The notes: generated by a model from the sequence alone, not told the origin. Counted from the first letter of the stretch, positions 13,001-26,768 are shown. The stretch is DNA of 64,000 bases from Synanceia verrucosa (GCA_029721515.1 CM056567.1:7837507-7901506), one strand, 5' to 3'. Numbers and translations are program-made.

Positions 13001-15286
13001 GTGCTGCTATAATGGCTGGTAATCTGATGCTAGCGCCTTCCAGAAAATGGGACTTGCTTGGCCATCCGTGATGCAATTCACCCCATATTTGTGAATGGGA
13101 TTGAAATCAACTCTGAAAATCCAAATTTTGTAAGTTAGTGAGCAACTAGAATTAGAATTGATTATTGGTTTAAGTAATTGATAAAGGAGAGAAAGAAATC
13201 AGCAACAGTTTCAACAGTTTCAGCTTCTGAATAGTGAGGATTCGCTGCTTGTCTTTGTCTTATCCAATCATAAACTGAATATTTTTAGTGTTGGTCAGAC
13301 AATACAAGCAATTTGATGTCATCGTTAACTTAAGAAAACTGTGATGGAAGTTACTGTCACTATTTAGTGTTGACCGAAGAATCGACTGAGAGAATGCATG
13401 GGTATAATATGCAGCTCAGTGTATTCGTACGTAAGTAAATGTGTATCCATATATATGCATCAGCATGTAGAAATGCAAACAGTGTATGTCATGTCTAGCC
13501 ATTAAAATAACAATTTACAGTATTCCTAATGACTCCTTTATAATTTACTAATGATTCAGTGTAAACATGACTGAAAACACAGGAGCTTTTATTCTGGCGG
13601 GGGACAATATTTTTCCGAGAAGCAACCAAACCAAAATTTCAGCACACACGTTCCAGCTGGTAGTAACTGTAGTAACAGATATTAGTGTCTCATCATACAT
13701 GCATTAGCTTTGTGGTCATGTTTATTCACACACACACATACGGTTTCACCACTGCTTATTTGCACAGCCTTGAGTAATACAGGGTGCATTCAAAGCCTCC
13801 TAAAACGGTGTGACACCACTACTCAAATATTATGCAGTGAGCTGACAGCGCAAAGGTGTAATGGTCCAAGTGCCACTCAGGCTGGAGGAGAGATTACCTC
13901 ATTCCAAGGAAAGTGATTATCTAAATAAAACCCCACACGTTCATTTTCCTCAGACTCATTTCGAGCTGTGTGGCAGCCAGCATGTTGTGTAACGGCTTTG
14001 CTCACTTTCTCCCTCCTCTGTCGTTCCCTCAGTCTCTTACATAGGGTATAGAACAAGGCGCTCACACAGGTCAATGGATCTCTGTGTAGTCTGGAAGTGA
14101 TACCTTAGCAATGTTTTGGCCTGTTATAACTTAATGTTTGCAGGTGTATGTGTTTTTACTGCAAATCTGTAAAGTCCGTTAATACTCATGTGTCTAGACT
14201 ACAGATTGAATAAGCAGCAGATGTTTAAATTTAGTATATTTTAGTACGCCTGTCTTCCTCTCTCATGTTGGAAACTCAGTCTTGCTGTGAGAGGGACCAA
14301 CATTTGCTTTGCTGAATTCACAAGAAGAGGGTTTGGTAAAGGAAGGTGGCTGTGGTTGAGTGAAAGCTGAACACATGTGGCTTCATGGTTTAACAGTCAG
14401 GGATGGTTATGGTTGTGGCTAAGGTTTGTCAGGATTGGATGAATCAGCTAAAATATGTGGTCAGGCTTTAAGGGCACTTCTCTGTGAGGCCTGTGGTTGT
14501 AACCAAACCGTCTAACAATCCTGGACCTCGGTTACTGTAGAACTTTGGTGTTTTTGTACATGTTGTTCAGGTGATGATTCCTCCACTTGAAGAGCGGCTC
14601 AAATGTTCACCACGAAATCAAAAAAAATACAACCGCCTCCTCTTTCCTCCATGACACAGAATCCTCACACTTGGTGTAATCTCACTGTGGCACGTGGTTT
14701 AGGAAATGCCTGGTAGTCTGGAACCACACATGTGCATGGGAAGTGGAGGCAGAGCACCTTCAACCTCACCTCCCCAGCGCTGTTGATTTCATTAGCGGGT
14801 AGACAGAGCAGTTAGGGAAAGTGTGTGCTTGGCTTGCTGTCAGCAGTGTCTGTGTCTCTTCTGCCTGTCTGAGCGGGCCACTTGAGATGCTGCTCAGTTT
14901 GGGTTTGGAGGCTGTTGAGTCTGCTTTGGTGGCCTGAAGCCTTCGCAGATTCGCATTTCAGCTCCGCTAAAATGTCTCACATATTACAGAGGGACTCGGT
15001 TTGGTTGGTTGCTGCAGACTAATAGTGAAGTATACTGGATGAAGGAAAGTGGGTTGTCTGTCTGAGGTCATCATGTGCACTTTCCAACATGTGTCTTTGT
15101 GTTTGATGTGGACATGGATGGATTTCTGAAAGGGCCCGGTAGTCTTTTTTCTCCTGGTCTTTATCGGGGCACACTATGAGTCTTTTAATATAGAGGATCC
15201 GTAAAGCAGGTGCAATCCAAAGTTTGTTTTTGTTTCTTTGTTCCTTCATATTACAGCTGGACAGCATAATGAGGTCGCAGCAACAT
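9407..15286. other. Non-coding stretch
   Basis: No gene is recognised. It contains a long GT microsatellite (listed separately). The longest frame is 179 codons on the minus strand (10,419-10,958); it has no recognisable domain and mixed, non-biased content. Other frames overlap on opposite strands, which argues for chance. Confidence 0.5.
9992..10035. repeat. (GT)n microsatellite
   Basis: An uninterrupted GT run of about 44 bp. Both strands read open through it, creating spurious ORFs of Val/Cys or Thr/His repeats. Confidence 0.95.
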
Positions 15287-15480
15287 TTCAAGGTTCAAGG
15301 TTCTTTTTATTGTCGTTACTCATGTTCACAAAAAACATAATTTGTACTCAGGACCAGCAGGATCCATCATAAAAATCCCTATAAAAAATGATTACATTAA
15401 AATAACGGTAAAATCTAATGAATAAATAATGCATAAATAAATATTAAATAGTACATAGTACAGTGCAAGATTAAAATGAG
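15287..15480 (-). repeat. Retroelement 3' end (TTCAAGGTTCAAGGTTC type)
   Basis: The segment opens with TTCAAGGTTCAAGGTTCTTT followed by TTATTGTCGTTAC, a motif that recurs at one end of fish retroelement copies, here read as the reverse complement of the tail. An AT-rich stretch with T- and A-runs follows to about 15,560. No reverse transcriptase frame is present. Class and full length are uncertain. Confidence 0.45.
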
Positions 15481-18400
15481 CAGCATGTTAAGAAAGATTT
15501 TTTTTTAAAAAACAGCAGAATAAATAAAAACTTTTTTTTTTTTTAAAAATCATTAAAATACATTAAAAATTTTCAGAAGAACAGTGCTGCTTTAAGGAAA
15601 TAGAACCCTCCTCTCAAGTTGTATTTAATGGTTCCTTGTGATATTTTGAATATTATTATTATGCTATTTAATATCTGTGTCACTGTCACTGTGGATCTGC
15701 TGTGGCAGGACGCCTTGGACAGAAGGCAGACAGCCTCTCTTCATATCCTGTGTGAACAAAACACAGATGTTTCTGAATCAACAGCAGCACTGACAGTATG
15801 CTTCTTAATATCCTTAATATCTATGAATAGTTTCTGCATTTATACGCAGACAAGATTTAGGTATCAGAAGTGTTTGTAGTGATAAAAATGAAATAATTCA
15901 GTCGTACATCATCTCTTCAATCTTTCAAGTGGCTAATCGGACTGTTAACGATAAGAAGCACACAGGAAAGGAAGTCTTGGCCTGGGTATCGTCTGACTTT
16001 ACAGGAACCCCAGAAATATAAACCTTGCATGGATAAACCTGCAGAGACTTAACCGTCATCATCCTGGTAGCAGATGGGTCTCACAAAAACAACAAAGAGA
16101 CACAAAAAATTATGCAAAACATCTACAAAGAGATGGGAAACCACCAAAGAAAAACTCTTTTTCAGTCCATGTTTTGCTCTTATGTTGGAAGGGTGGGGGC
16201 TCTTTTACATGTCTTTGTCCAGGGACCCATTTTCAGACACAGCACAGTTATTTAGCAGCTGTCTGGAAGTGGAAACAGCCCAGTGATGACTATGAGAACG
16301 TCTTGATGGAGTTGGCGGTGGCCTTTAAAACCAGAGGGTCAAACGCTCCCTTACTTCCTCATTAATGCTACTTTTCTGTTCTGCTCTTTCTTTGTGTATT
16401 TTTGGATCTGTTACTGTAAAGTGTGTGGTGATTTTTTTTTTCAGCTAAATCTGTTTTATATAAAGTGTCACACGGCCTGCCAGACGAGGCTTTTTCTCTG
16501 TAACTCTGGATGCTGCTCATGTTTAATGACTGAGGCTTTGATTCACCATTACCTCTCAAACCCGAAGTTGTTTTGGTTTGTTTTGAAAGGAATGATTTTA
16601 TGTGAAATTGAGGGGAAGTTAAAGAGTTTGAGCATTTTCAAGACACCCGTGTAATCACTTACCGGAGCTATATTGTGTTCTCATGCATACCGAAAGTGTG
16701 CGTTGTGTTACGTGGGTGTTCTTGTGTGCAGAGAGCATGCACGGGTCTCGGTCCAGCAGTGGCTCATGTTGGCCAGCCAGAGAGGATTGCGTGAGATTTT
16801 TTAACAACGTCTGCAGAGCTTTTTGAACAGAAACATTTGATAAACAGATTGTGGAGGTCTGTGAACCGCCTGTGTCTGATCCTGTTCATGCACGGCTTCT
16901 GGGTTTGAGTGTGTGTCGCTCTGGTTCTTGAGAGAGTTTGACGCCTGCAGAACAGTGAGCGTCCAGAGCCGCCTGTTAAATTACATCTGCACCAAAACCA
17001 CAGACCCCCATACCAGACGAGCTTCCCTGCCAGCCAGTCAGCAAGTCGGCCAACGACCAAACATTGCCCTACCAAGATCGCTCTCTCTTTCTCCTGTTTA
17101 TTTCTTTTAACATCTTCGTCTTTGCTTCCCTCATTTTGCATATGAGCTGTGTTGTGAACATTTCAGAGGATTCTTCCTGGCTCCCAGCAACCCACCATAA
17201 CCCCACCATAAACAAGCATAGACAGATTCCTCAGACGCACGTACTTATGACTAATGACAAAAAAACTTCCTCAAAAGTCCAGAGAAACACTGGTAAATGA
17301 CTGTAAAACAGGAATTCAACTACCTAGCCATGTGGTTGCCAAACAATCACAGACGTCGGGAAAAGCAAAGCTGTAAAGCAGACCTCATCTCCACACACAC
17401 ACACACACACATGGTAGTAATGAACAAGTTTTCTCACAAGCCCTGCTTCCAATTAACTGCTGTGTATAATTTGATGTAATTCTTCAAATTTCAAAATGTA
17501 AGATCATTTTCAAATTACAAAATGTCAACTCGTGTTTAACTGCTGTACCTCTCTCTGTTGTAGTCTATTTCTGCAGAGACTAGAAAGCTTCCATAATGAC
17601 AAAATGAAGCAGAAGAAATAAAGGAGGAGAGTGATGATCCTACATCCATTCGACACTGAAGAGCTGCACTTAATGCTCCTTTCTATTAATTACTCAGAAT
17701 AAGAAAGAAGTGATCATCAAAATTTCCATTTGCATGATGATGTGTTCCTCTCTTGAGTCTCATTTATTTTGCAAAATATCACAATGCTTGTTGTGAGTGT
17801 GACTTTACTGTCCTGTCAGACAATGATGCCGAAATATCAGAACATTCCTGGCAAGTTAATGGAGAGAAACTTGCAGTTTTTCACAGCTGCACACCATTTC
17901 CTCTCATCCTCACACAATTTCCTGCCTAATATAAGCGTGAACTTTGACGGCATTCAGACAGGAGCAGGCTGAATCTGAGAATACAGTGATCATGTATCGA
18001 CGGCATCGTCACAAAATAACTCCAGTCCAAAGACAGCTGAGGAAAACAGCTGCATACGAATGGAGTTTTATGCCATTTTCACACATCATTTCAACCTTTT
18101 AAAAGCCAGTCCTAAACATCTACAGCCACTCACTTACAGTACACAAACAGATCACAGATCTGGCTCCCACAGATCTAGGCCAAATATTAACCCAACCAGA
18201 TACTTACTGCATACAGTGTAGCAGCTGAGAGCAGGACCATACATCAGCGATATGCTTACATGTTATATTTGTACGTGTTTGCACCACATGCTTGAACATA
18301 TATAAAATATATGGGACCAGTCTAGTGTAACTTTTTTCTTTGCCAGCACTGGAAATAGAGTATGTCTGTAATATATAGCGGCATTTATATCTCTCTTTTG

Positions 18401-18867
18401 CTTATATGCAAGAAACATCCTTTAGCCAGAGTGTCTGTGGCCAGCTTGGCAGGGACACACCATGCTTGTTGAACACAATCTAATAAACCCAAATACCAAT
18501 CTTCACAGCAAAATAGACTTCATGTCAATGCATTACTTCAAATTGCTTGTAGAAGAGTGATTCACTGACTCCAGCCTGTAAACAGTAAAAGCATGTTTCG
18601 TGAGGATAAATTACTGTGCCTTGTAACTTTCAAGTATTTCAAATGAAGTGTTTTCCCACAAATGTTTGGTATTGTGCAGAATTTAGTAAATTACACTGAG
18701 ATGCACTGAAGCATAATGGAACACCAGTGTGGTTCCCTTAAAACATAAAAAGTCATTACACTGTGATTTTGCCTTGAACTGTTGTAACCTCCTATCCAGT
18801 AATAATGATAATAAAGCCCAGACATTCTGAGCATATTAAAAATACCCTCTTCTGTTTATTCCTCCAG
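15481..18867. other. Non-coding stretch upstream of the first collagen coding exon
   Basis: No gene is recognised. It holds poly-T/poly-A runs near 15,500-15,545 and a (CA)n run at 17,392-17,411. Around 16,080-16,150 there are repeated 'ACAAAGAGA'-like words suggesting an old degenerate tandem repeat. The end of the stretch is the polypyrimidine tract and acceptor (TTCCTCCAG, ending at 18,867) of the collagen exon, so at least the 3' part should be intron of col8a2. Confidence 0.55.
17392..17411. repeat. (CA)n microsatellite
   Basis: A short uninterrupted CA run of about 20 bp. Confidence 0.9.
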
Positions 18868-18896
18868 ATATTTGTGCGTGACATCTGAAGCCTGGG
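18868..18896 (+). other. col8a2: col8a2 5' UTR part of first coding exon
   Basis: The acceptor TTCCTCCAG ends at 18,867. The 29 nt between it and the first ATG contain no other ATG. The presence of an acceptor implies at least one upstream untranslated exon and a promoter further left, neither of which I can place. Confidence 0.7.
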
Positions 18897-21800
18897 ATGT
18901 TGGTCACCATGTTGTTGGCTCCTGTCTGTGTGCTGCTGATGCTGGGGGGGCGTGCTCTCGCTGGAGGTTACCCCCCCATGCCCCACATGAAGTACATGCA
19001 GCCCATGATGAAAGGGCCGATTGGACCTCCATTCAGAGAAGGCAAGGGACATTATGTTGGTGAGTAACCCCCTGATATGATTTCAAGTGCACACAAACAC
19101 CCAAATTACAAGGTCTTGGTGCTTGTGTTCAGTTGTTTCAAAGTTTTCAAAGACAGTATGTTTCCTTCTAAGTAAGTTTTCCCAACTATCTAAAGCAATG
19201 TGAGCATGATGTGGGTTGTATGCACAAGTCCAAAACTACACAGTAAAGTACAGAGGTCATACACTTCAAAAAAAATCTTCCTCGGAGCAGAAAAAGTCTC
19301 CAAAGATGTGAGTGAAGTGCAGATCCTTCCAGGACAGACTTGTGCACTAAAGCCACTGGTTTAGTGGCTCTCTTCAGGCAGTTAAAGGGCTCACTGCAGT
19401 GTGTCTCCATGCCCGGCGGATCCGGCAGCATTTGGCAGCCTAATGGAGGCCTGATTGCCCACTGTTTGCTGAGCTCCACTGGGCCAGTTGTTCCTACTGC
19501 CATCTGGATGCTGTTACCCCATTGTTTGTCATATATTCTTCAGCTGTGAGACAGAGTGTGAAGAGAATAAAAATAGATTATATAAAAGGCCCAGGTAAGG
19601 GGAAGTAGGAAAGGGTGGAGGGTGGCAATCGTCCTGAAAAAAAAATGTACATGCTGTCATTGCCATCATTATCAAATTTATGTCTTATGTTAACAGAGGC
19701 CCCTTTTTCAAAGCAAACAATAGGCACATTATCATTTCAGTGCCATAATATGGTGTTCGACACAGACAGACTCCAGAAGTTGGATTCAGAGAGAATTTAG
19801 TGTTGAGATGTTGCATTTAAATCCCTCGCAGAGACATCAAAGCTTTGCTAAAAGCAGTTATGCTTTCTATAAATGGTATTTCAGAGTGTGGTAGAAACAA
19901 GAAGTGGTACACTAATGCTCACTGTGCTCTGTGCTCACATGAATATAAAGCCTCCACTGCCTCTCAGTGGTCACATGTCCACATTGCATCCCCATTGGGA
20001 CCATTTATAAATTATTAATTACCTTAATATCGTACAATCTACTGTATCAGATGTAGTTGGCTGTTATAATTTTACAAATGCAGTAAATTACCCAGTGATG
20101 TAGAAAATAATTTCCATTATGTTATAGAAAATATATCAATATATCAGACCTCAGTTATGAAATCTCACATCATGAAGAGTCTTTCTGAAGTTCAGTGAGG
20201 AGGAAGTGTCACATGATTAAGAGTAGATATTCAGGTAAAAAGAAAGGTTAAAGTCTATGTAATTCAGTTCAATGCAGGATGTGTAATGAAAGAATAGGTT
20301 TGCTTGTTCACGTGGGTTATTTGTGGGTTGTGTATGAATCTTAGCTGGACTGGAGTCAGTCCTGCCCTCAGACTTGCTCCAGTACTCCTGCAGGTTTTCT
20401 CTTACAAGAGCAGAGTCCAATAAATTTCTTGACTCCATCAGTTCAAATGTATTTGAAAGTGCAGCCTCAGTCTCTGACTCCTGGAGAGCATCGCAACAAG
20501 TAATGAAGAAGCCATTATATCCTCTCAAGTGTGAAGCACCTTATTTCCTCTCCTTGGGTGATATATCGAGGAAGTCTAGCTGCAGCTAAACAAACAAGGC
20601 TGAGGCTATAATGCTCATTACACTCATGAACACAATGTTCCAGGTGGCACCCTCAATGACATAGACAAACCTCGGGTCCAGATACAATACCTAAACCAGT
20701 AATTTCCAAAAACTGGGTCGGGACATACACACATTGGTCGCAGACAATTTTATTGTCATTGCCAAATGAATATGCACAATTTCTTCTATAGTCTTTTATT
20801 TAAAGTTTATATCTGCAGTGTGTCTTCTGCTTGAATGCATTTATTTGGTTTTATTTATAAAGGATTTAACAGGTGTATATGTTTTCAATAACACATGCAT
20901 GAAACAATAAAAACACTGAATTAGCTGGTATCCCTATTAAATATATATTGAGGCAATGCCAAAATGGTTCATTATGCACAAATTCCTTCATTGCCTAATA
21001 TAACCTTTTGTGAATTGGACTGCAATAATTTGTACACTTATTAAAATGTAATAATTATTAAATTAAACTGAGTTATTATAGTTAAATATTGCATAAATAT
21101 TTGGAATAATAGCTGCAACCCAGGTGTTGAAAGGCCTCATGGTAACCTTAAATGTATTTAAATTTAAATGTACTGATCTTGTACTGATGGCTGCATTCTC
21201 ATTAAATGCCAGCAGGGGGATGTCGTGGTCTATGGTAACAGGAGCGGGTGTCAACTTGAAGACTAGGAAGATCAATTTACTGTTGCTTAGCTTAGTTTCT
21301 TCTTTGTTACACAATGAAAGGAGTTTGCATTTCATTGACACTCTCAAACCCAAGTCAGTGAGATGGAAAACAGAAAAGTGAATTGCTGTCCAATTGCACT
21401 ATTGCATAACAAATGCTGTCCCAGTGTTGTTTTATATATGGACTGGAGAGACCTGTCCAGAATAGACCTTGCCTTTCACTCAGTCTGGACGAGTGATAGA
21501 TGTTAACCTTTCATGACACATCATGAATAAGCAGTTAAGAAAAATAATCCAGTCAGAAGGATTATCATGCCCATAATGGTCGACAAAGGTCATCAGATCA
21601 CAAAAAGATATAAAAGTGAATTCAGAGGACTACAGCATTTACTAAACTGACACCTTCGGACAAAAATCTATCCATTGACACTTATGAACTGGCTTGATCA
21701 AAAAAAAAAAAAAAAAAATCCTTATTACAGCTTAACTTGCAGACTTTAAAGGACTGATGGTTTTCTACAACACCTGGTTGATTGATTGATTGATTGATTG

Positions 21801-23977
21801 ATTGATATGAAATTCGTTTGAAGCCTGACACTTTTATCTGTAAGTAATGTGAAAAAAATGAGTCCAACCATCTTTCATTGTTGCATTACAGTGAAGCAGT
21901 GTTGACCTGAAGAGAAGTAGTAGTAGTAGTAGAAGTAGTAATAGTAGTGGTCGTAGTAGAAATAGTAGTAGTTCTAATGGTGTGGCAGTTGGGGGATGCA
22001 ATAGGCCGCACCCTCTATTTTTATAGATGTATATGATTATATACTGACCCGTTTTTGACTTCTCTTTTTCTAGATATGCCACCCATGGTTGAAGTGAAGG
22101 GAGAACCAGGCCCTCAAGGGAAACCTGGACCAAGAGGCCCCCCTGGGCCAGCAGGACTTCCAGGAAAACCTGGATTGGGTAAGCCAGGTCTCAATGGCCA
22201 GCCAGGCCCTCAGGGACCTTCTGGTTTTCCAGGTATCGGAAAGCCTGGACTTCCAGGGCTCCCAGGAAAGATTGGACCAAAAGGGATGCCAGGACTTAAT
22301 GGCGAGGTTGGCCCTCGTGGTGAACCAGGTCCCAGAGGTTCTCCGGGGCAGCCTGGCCTCCCTGGCCCAGCTGGCCTGTCCCTTAATGGGAAACCAGGAC
22401 TTCCAGGCATCAGAGGCCCATCTGGGGCTCGGGGTGAACCAGGATTAAAGGGTCTTGCTGGCCCCCCAGGTGAGCGTGGGCTTAAGGGCGAGAATGGAAA
22501 TGGGAAGCCAGGGCCTACAGGTCTGCGGGGTCCTCCTGGGCTGAAAGGCAGTTCAGGCCCACCTGGTCCTCCAGGTATCGGCAAACCAGGATTAAAAGGT
22601 TTGCCTGGACTGCCTGGTCTTAAGGGTGACCAAGGACTCACAGGGGACCGAGGAGAACCAGGAGAGCCTGGGAATCCAGGACTTCAAGGTCTGCCAGGGC
22701 CTGTTGGGATAGGGAAGCCTGGGCTAGATGGATTGCCTGGGGGACTTGGTCCACAAGGTCCAAAAGGTGAGGCGGGGATCAGGGGTTCTCCCGGATTTCC
22801 TGGGACTCCTGGCTATGGAAAACCTGGTCTGAGTGGGCCAAAAGGAGAAAGGGGCTCTGCTGGGTTGCCTGGTCTCCCAGGAGACAAAGGAGAGCCAGGA
22901 ATGATGGGCCCAATTGGAGAATCAGGCCTTGATGGACAATCAGGACCACCAGGACTCCAAGGTCCAATGGGACTTCCTGGAAAACATGGGATGCCGGGAC
23001 AAAAGGGAGAACTGGGACCCCAGGGCCCTCCAGGACTGCCTGGCCTCAGAGGTGACCAAGGCCCCAGTGGAGCTTTTGGAAAGCCTGGCATCCCAGGGGA
23101 AAAAGGTGTCCCTGGGCCTCATGGCCCCATTGGAAAACCTGGACCCAAAGGTGAGGCAGGGCATATTGGCTTACCTGGCAATCCAGGCTTGACGGGTGCT
23201 ACGGGGCCTAAGGGTGAGACAGGGTTTATAGGGACTCCAGGCCCCAGGGGCCAGTCAGGCATTCCTGGTCTACAGGGTCCTATGGGTCCCATGGGGCCAC
23301 AGGGTGCCCCTGGCCCAAAAGGTGAAGCCGGACTTCCAGGGTCTCCAGGACTGGGTAAGTTGGGAGAGAAAGGAGCTATGGGTCCTCAGGGTCCTCCAGG
23401 GAAACCAGGCCCTGCTGGGCTTAACGGCAACCACGGGCCTCCTGGTCCTCCAGGGCCTCCCGGTCCTCCAGGAAATGGCCAAACAGTTGTTGCAGGGCCA
23501 ACAGATTCACAGCTGGAAGGGGATGAAGTTCCAGGGGACAGGAAGGGGCCTGCTTACATCCAAGTACCGCTCTCTGCTTCTGTGGCTCCAGCCTTCACGG
23601 CCATCCTCACCACACCCTTCCCCCCTTCTGCCATGCCAATCAAATTTGACAGGACCCTTTACAACGGGCAAAACGCCTACAGCTCTGCTACCGGCATGTT
23701 CACTGCTCCTTTATCTGGTGTCTACTACTTTGCGTACCACATGCATGTAAAGGGAACTAGCCTGTGGGTGGCACTGTACAAGAACAATGTGCCAGCCACG
23801 TACACCTACGATGAGTACAAGAAAGGCTACATGGACCAGGCGTCCGGTAGTGCCGTTCTAGAGCTGAAGGAGGGTGACCAGGTATGGGTCCAGATGCCCT
23901 CAGATCAGGCAAATGGCCTCTATTCTACCGAGTACATCCACTCCTCCTTCTCAGGATTCCTGCTCTGTCCCACATAA
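18897..23977 (+). CDS. col8a2: Collagen type VIII alpha-2 chain
   Basis: This codes for a secreted short-chain, network-forming collagen of basement membranes (Descemet's membrane and vessel walls in vertebrates). It has two coding exons, 18,897-19,059 and 22,074-23,977. The donor is G|GTGAGT and the acceptor TTTCTAG; an Asp codon is split across the junction. The product is 688 aa (human about 703). Residues 1-23 look like a signal peptide, and 24-63 form a Met-rich NC2 region containing KGPIGPPFREGKGHYV, which resembles COL8A2 rather than COL8A1. Residues 64 to about 522 are Gly-X-Y triple helix with eight interruptions, mostly GIGKPG-like. Residues about 556-688 are the C1q/NC1 trimerisation domain, ending HSSFSGFLLCPT. 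The ATG at 18,897 was chosen as the first in the exon; the in-frame ATG at 18,909 also leaves a signal peptide. An upstream untranslated exon is expected but was not found. ptp4a2 follows on the same strand. Confidence 0.95.
21778..21806. repeat. (TTGA)n microsatellite
   Basis: About seven tandem copies of the 4-mer TTGA/GATT within the col8a2 intron. Confidence 0.9.
21915..21973. repeat. (AGT)n trinucleotide repeat, interrupted
   Basis: A run of AGT/GTA triplets with single-base interruptions, within 160 bp of the splice acceptor of the large collagen exon. Confidence 0.9.
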
Positions 23978-24909
23978 CCCTGTCCTTCTATTCATGCTCC
24001 TGTATCGGCGCCTCAAAGCAGCCCTAAGCCTACAATACCTGCAGCCATAACAGAAACAAAAACCCGCAGGATTCTCAATATTATTGCCATCATCTTTATC
24101 CGTCTCACCCTCAGCAAACATCAGTGAAAGAAAAAAAAACAAACTTTAAAAAAAAACTTTGTGAATTAAATATGAAAAGGCAGGGGAAGGAATTTCATAC
24201 TGTGCTCTTTTATTTTCCTTGTGTGTTTTGGGTTGTATTTTATGTTGGTGTTTTTTAGCTTATATTATTTTAATTATTATATTGTCATAATTTTATTGTT
24301 ATTATTTGGTCCTTGTCACAGTTGTTGTTGTTTATCGGATTCAGACTATTAAGTGCCTTACTTTGTAATGTGCTAGTGACAGACCTTCCCATGTGACTGC
24401 ACATCCTGCCCACATTCTCTGACATCACCAGACCCTGGGGAGTGATTGGTCCTCTGGCTGCAGTCACGTTCCCCTTGTGTTTTTATTTAATGGCAATTCT
24501 GACATAAAGAGCAACTATACAACACAGAAAATATAGACAAACAATAGGCAAAAAAGGCATTTTGTGCTGTAATTCCATGTTTCTTTTGTCAGCCCTTATT
24601 GGTACTCGAAACAATTGCTACATTAACATTATTAATGGGATTAAATCTTTGTTTTAAGAGTGAGATATATATTTTGACAATTAGTTGGCACCTGTAGGGT
24701 GCTTATTTCTCTGCTTCTTTCTGAATTTAGTAGGTGACCATTTAAAATGACCTTTATCTTTCTTATAATTTATTAAACTGTCCATAGATGCAATCTAAGA
24801 AACACAATCCAATAGACCTCACAGTATTAGAATGATTAAAATTTGAATAGCCCCTTTAAAGAGGATAATGCAAGGGTGATGCCTTCTTTTAAGCTTTTGT
24901 GACAATATT

Positions 24910-24915
24910 AATAAA
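24910..24915 (+). terminator. Candidate proximal poly(A) signal of col8a2
   Basis: AATAAA 933 nt after the stop codon. The downstream sequence (GACAATGCTGTATGTTTGC) is only moderately GU-rich. Confidence 0.35.
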
Positions 24916-25479
24916 GGACAATGCTGTATGTTTGCATAGTCAGTGTTTACATGCCATACTGAGAGCAACTGAGAAATGGACAAATCCCATCAGCCTTGAA
25001 GGCATCCTCTTCAGACACGCCTACCATGACATCACCAATTTCTAATCGTATACTATGTATTAATAAATCAGTATCACATTAACATTCCAAGCGAGCTGCC
25101 CTACTATGAAAGCCTCATTTTGACAAAAAAAAATCCACTTTGTCCGTCAATACCAGTTTCTATGTGAGCAAGTCAGAATCATTTCTATAATTTCCTGTCT
25201 AAAATAGCAGAATTTTTGTTCAGCTTAATGAGACATTCGTGGCTACGAGGACAAGATGTTTCCGAATTGAATAACATCAGAAGTATATTGCCAGAAATGA
25301 GAGTCAGTCTGCATTTACTCCATGAATAAGTGAAGGGACTGACTGAGGCCCACAGGTTGTGAAATACAGGTTGTGTAACATTTAACAACCCCTTGCCAGA
25401 TTTCTGGGAGAGGTAGTGGGCCAGAGGTGAGCGTGGTATATTTACTCATTTCTGTTGGATGAGGCATTAAAGATACATG

Positions 25480-25513
25480 GTGTGTGTGTGTGTGTGTGTG
25501 TGAGTGTGTGTGG
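25480..25513. repeat. (TG)n microsatellite
   Basis: A TG run with one GA interruption, inside the likely col8a2 3' UTR. Confidence 0.95.
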
Positions 25514-26768
25514 TTCACATTGTCCCCCTGGCATTCAGGTCATGAACACTCCAACGAAGATAATAGCAAACTTGACAAACCTTAGGAAGACCCTACTGTT
25601 AATGTTCCACTTTAAAATGTTTGCCTGCTTTTAGGTTCTTAGAATACACTCACAAACTCTAATGTTGCCTTTAAAAAGTAAGCAAACGAGTTGGTGAACG
25701 TAATAAGTAAGATTATGGGAGATGGAATCGACATAATGACATAGGAAGACAAGATTTACTAAACATTGATTACTGGCATTTACTCATGCAACCCAAACAC
25801 TATTATTACACTGAATTTAGGACTACCTTACACCTTGATGGTCAGTGTACAGGAGGATTGTGCCAAATATTGAGCTTTATAATCAGAATGAATGTATGCT
25901 GTTTGACTGACCAAGACTGATTTCTATAGATCATGTATGCTGTGTCACTATACATAAACAGTCTGGACATGCAGTGCTAGGATAAGGCCTAATCAGTATT
26001 TTAAGTCTGTGTAATGCAAACAGTGCGCTTGCTTTTGCCCGTTCTGTCTCATTACATCAACACACCTAAAATTTCATTATACACATCATTATTGTTATGT
26101 GAGTCTACAACACAGTCCAAGGCTCGTTATGTACTGTATGTTGCCTATTATTTTTTGTTGCCTTCTATTTTTGGACATATGAAATGGTGATGTGAGTTAT
26201 GTTTTCATTCACATTGTCACTTGCTTGCAGAGTTTGCCCTGTGTGAAATCATTTAAAGTGTCAGTAAGATCCATGTACCGGCTCAATCACAAATCACTTT
26301 GTGTTTTCTGTTTTTCTTTGAAAAAAGGAAAAAAAAAAAAAAGGCTTTGCTTCGGTTCTTAAGGGATATTTGTTTGTTTAGTTTCAATAAATACAAACGG
26401 CCATTCCCATTTGCACATGAAACTAATGAAGATGTATTTATACATTTATGATAATTTAATAGGGATGCCAAAACTGACCACCGAAGCCTAGAACATATAC
26501 ATGGTATTTAACAGCATTGATGAGTTAAGAGCATTTACAACATTAGCATTACGTTAGCATTCTAGAGTTGTTTGTGAAGGATTATTTGTTGACTTTTATT
26601 TTCTATTTGCGCTATGTACAATGTATCAACGTATAGAGTTTTTGTCATACAAGGCTATTGCGTGCACTCTATGCAATAGAATTTGGGTATAAAATGCACT
26701 CTTTTTGATTGAAAATGTTTGTCTGCTTATACAAAATCTACAGTACTTGATTGTATTGATACCACATC

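Larger units (their letters stand above)
19060..22073 (+). other. col8a2: col8a2 intron between the two coding exons
   Basis: This is a 3.0-kb intron with GT-AG ends (GTGAGT ... TTTTTCTAG). It contains no second gene. It holds an A-run at about 21,701-21,718, a TTGA tetranucleotide run at 21,778-21,806 and an AGT trinucleotide run at 21,915-21,973. All short open frames inside appear to be chance. Confidence 0.85.

Noticed and set aside
22210..23482. Long minus-strand frames (up to 143 codons) across the collagen exon
   Set aside because: They read as Pro/Gly/Ser repeats that are simply the reverse of Gly-Pro-X codons; the sense frame is collagen.
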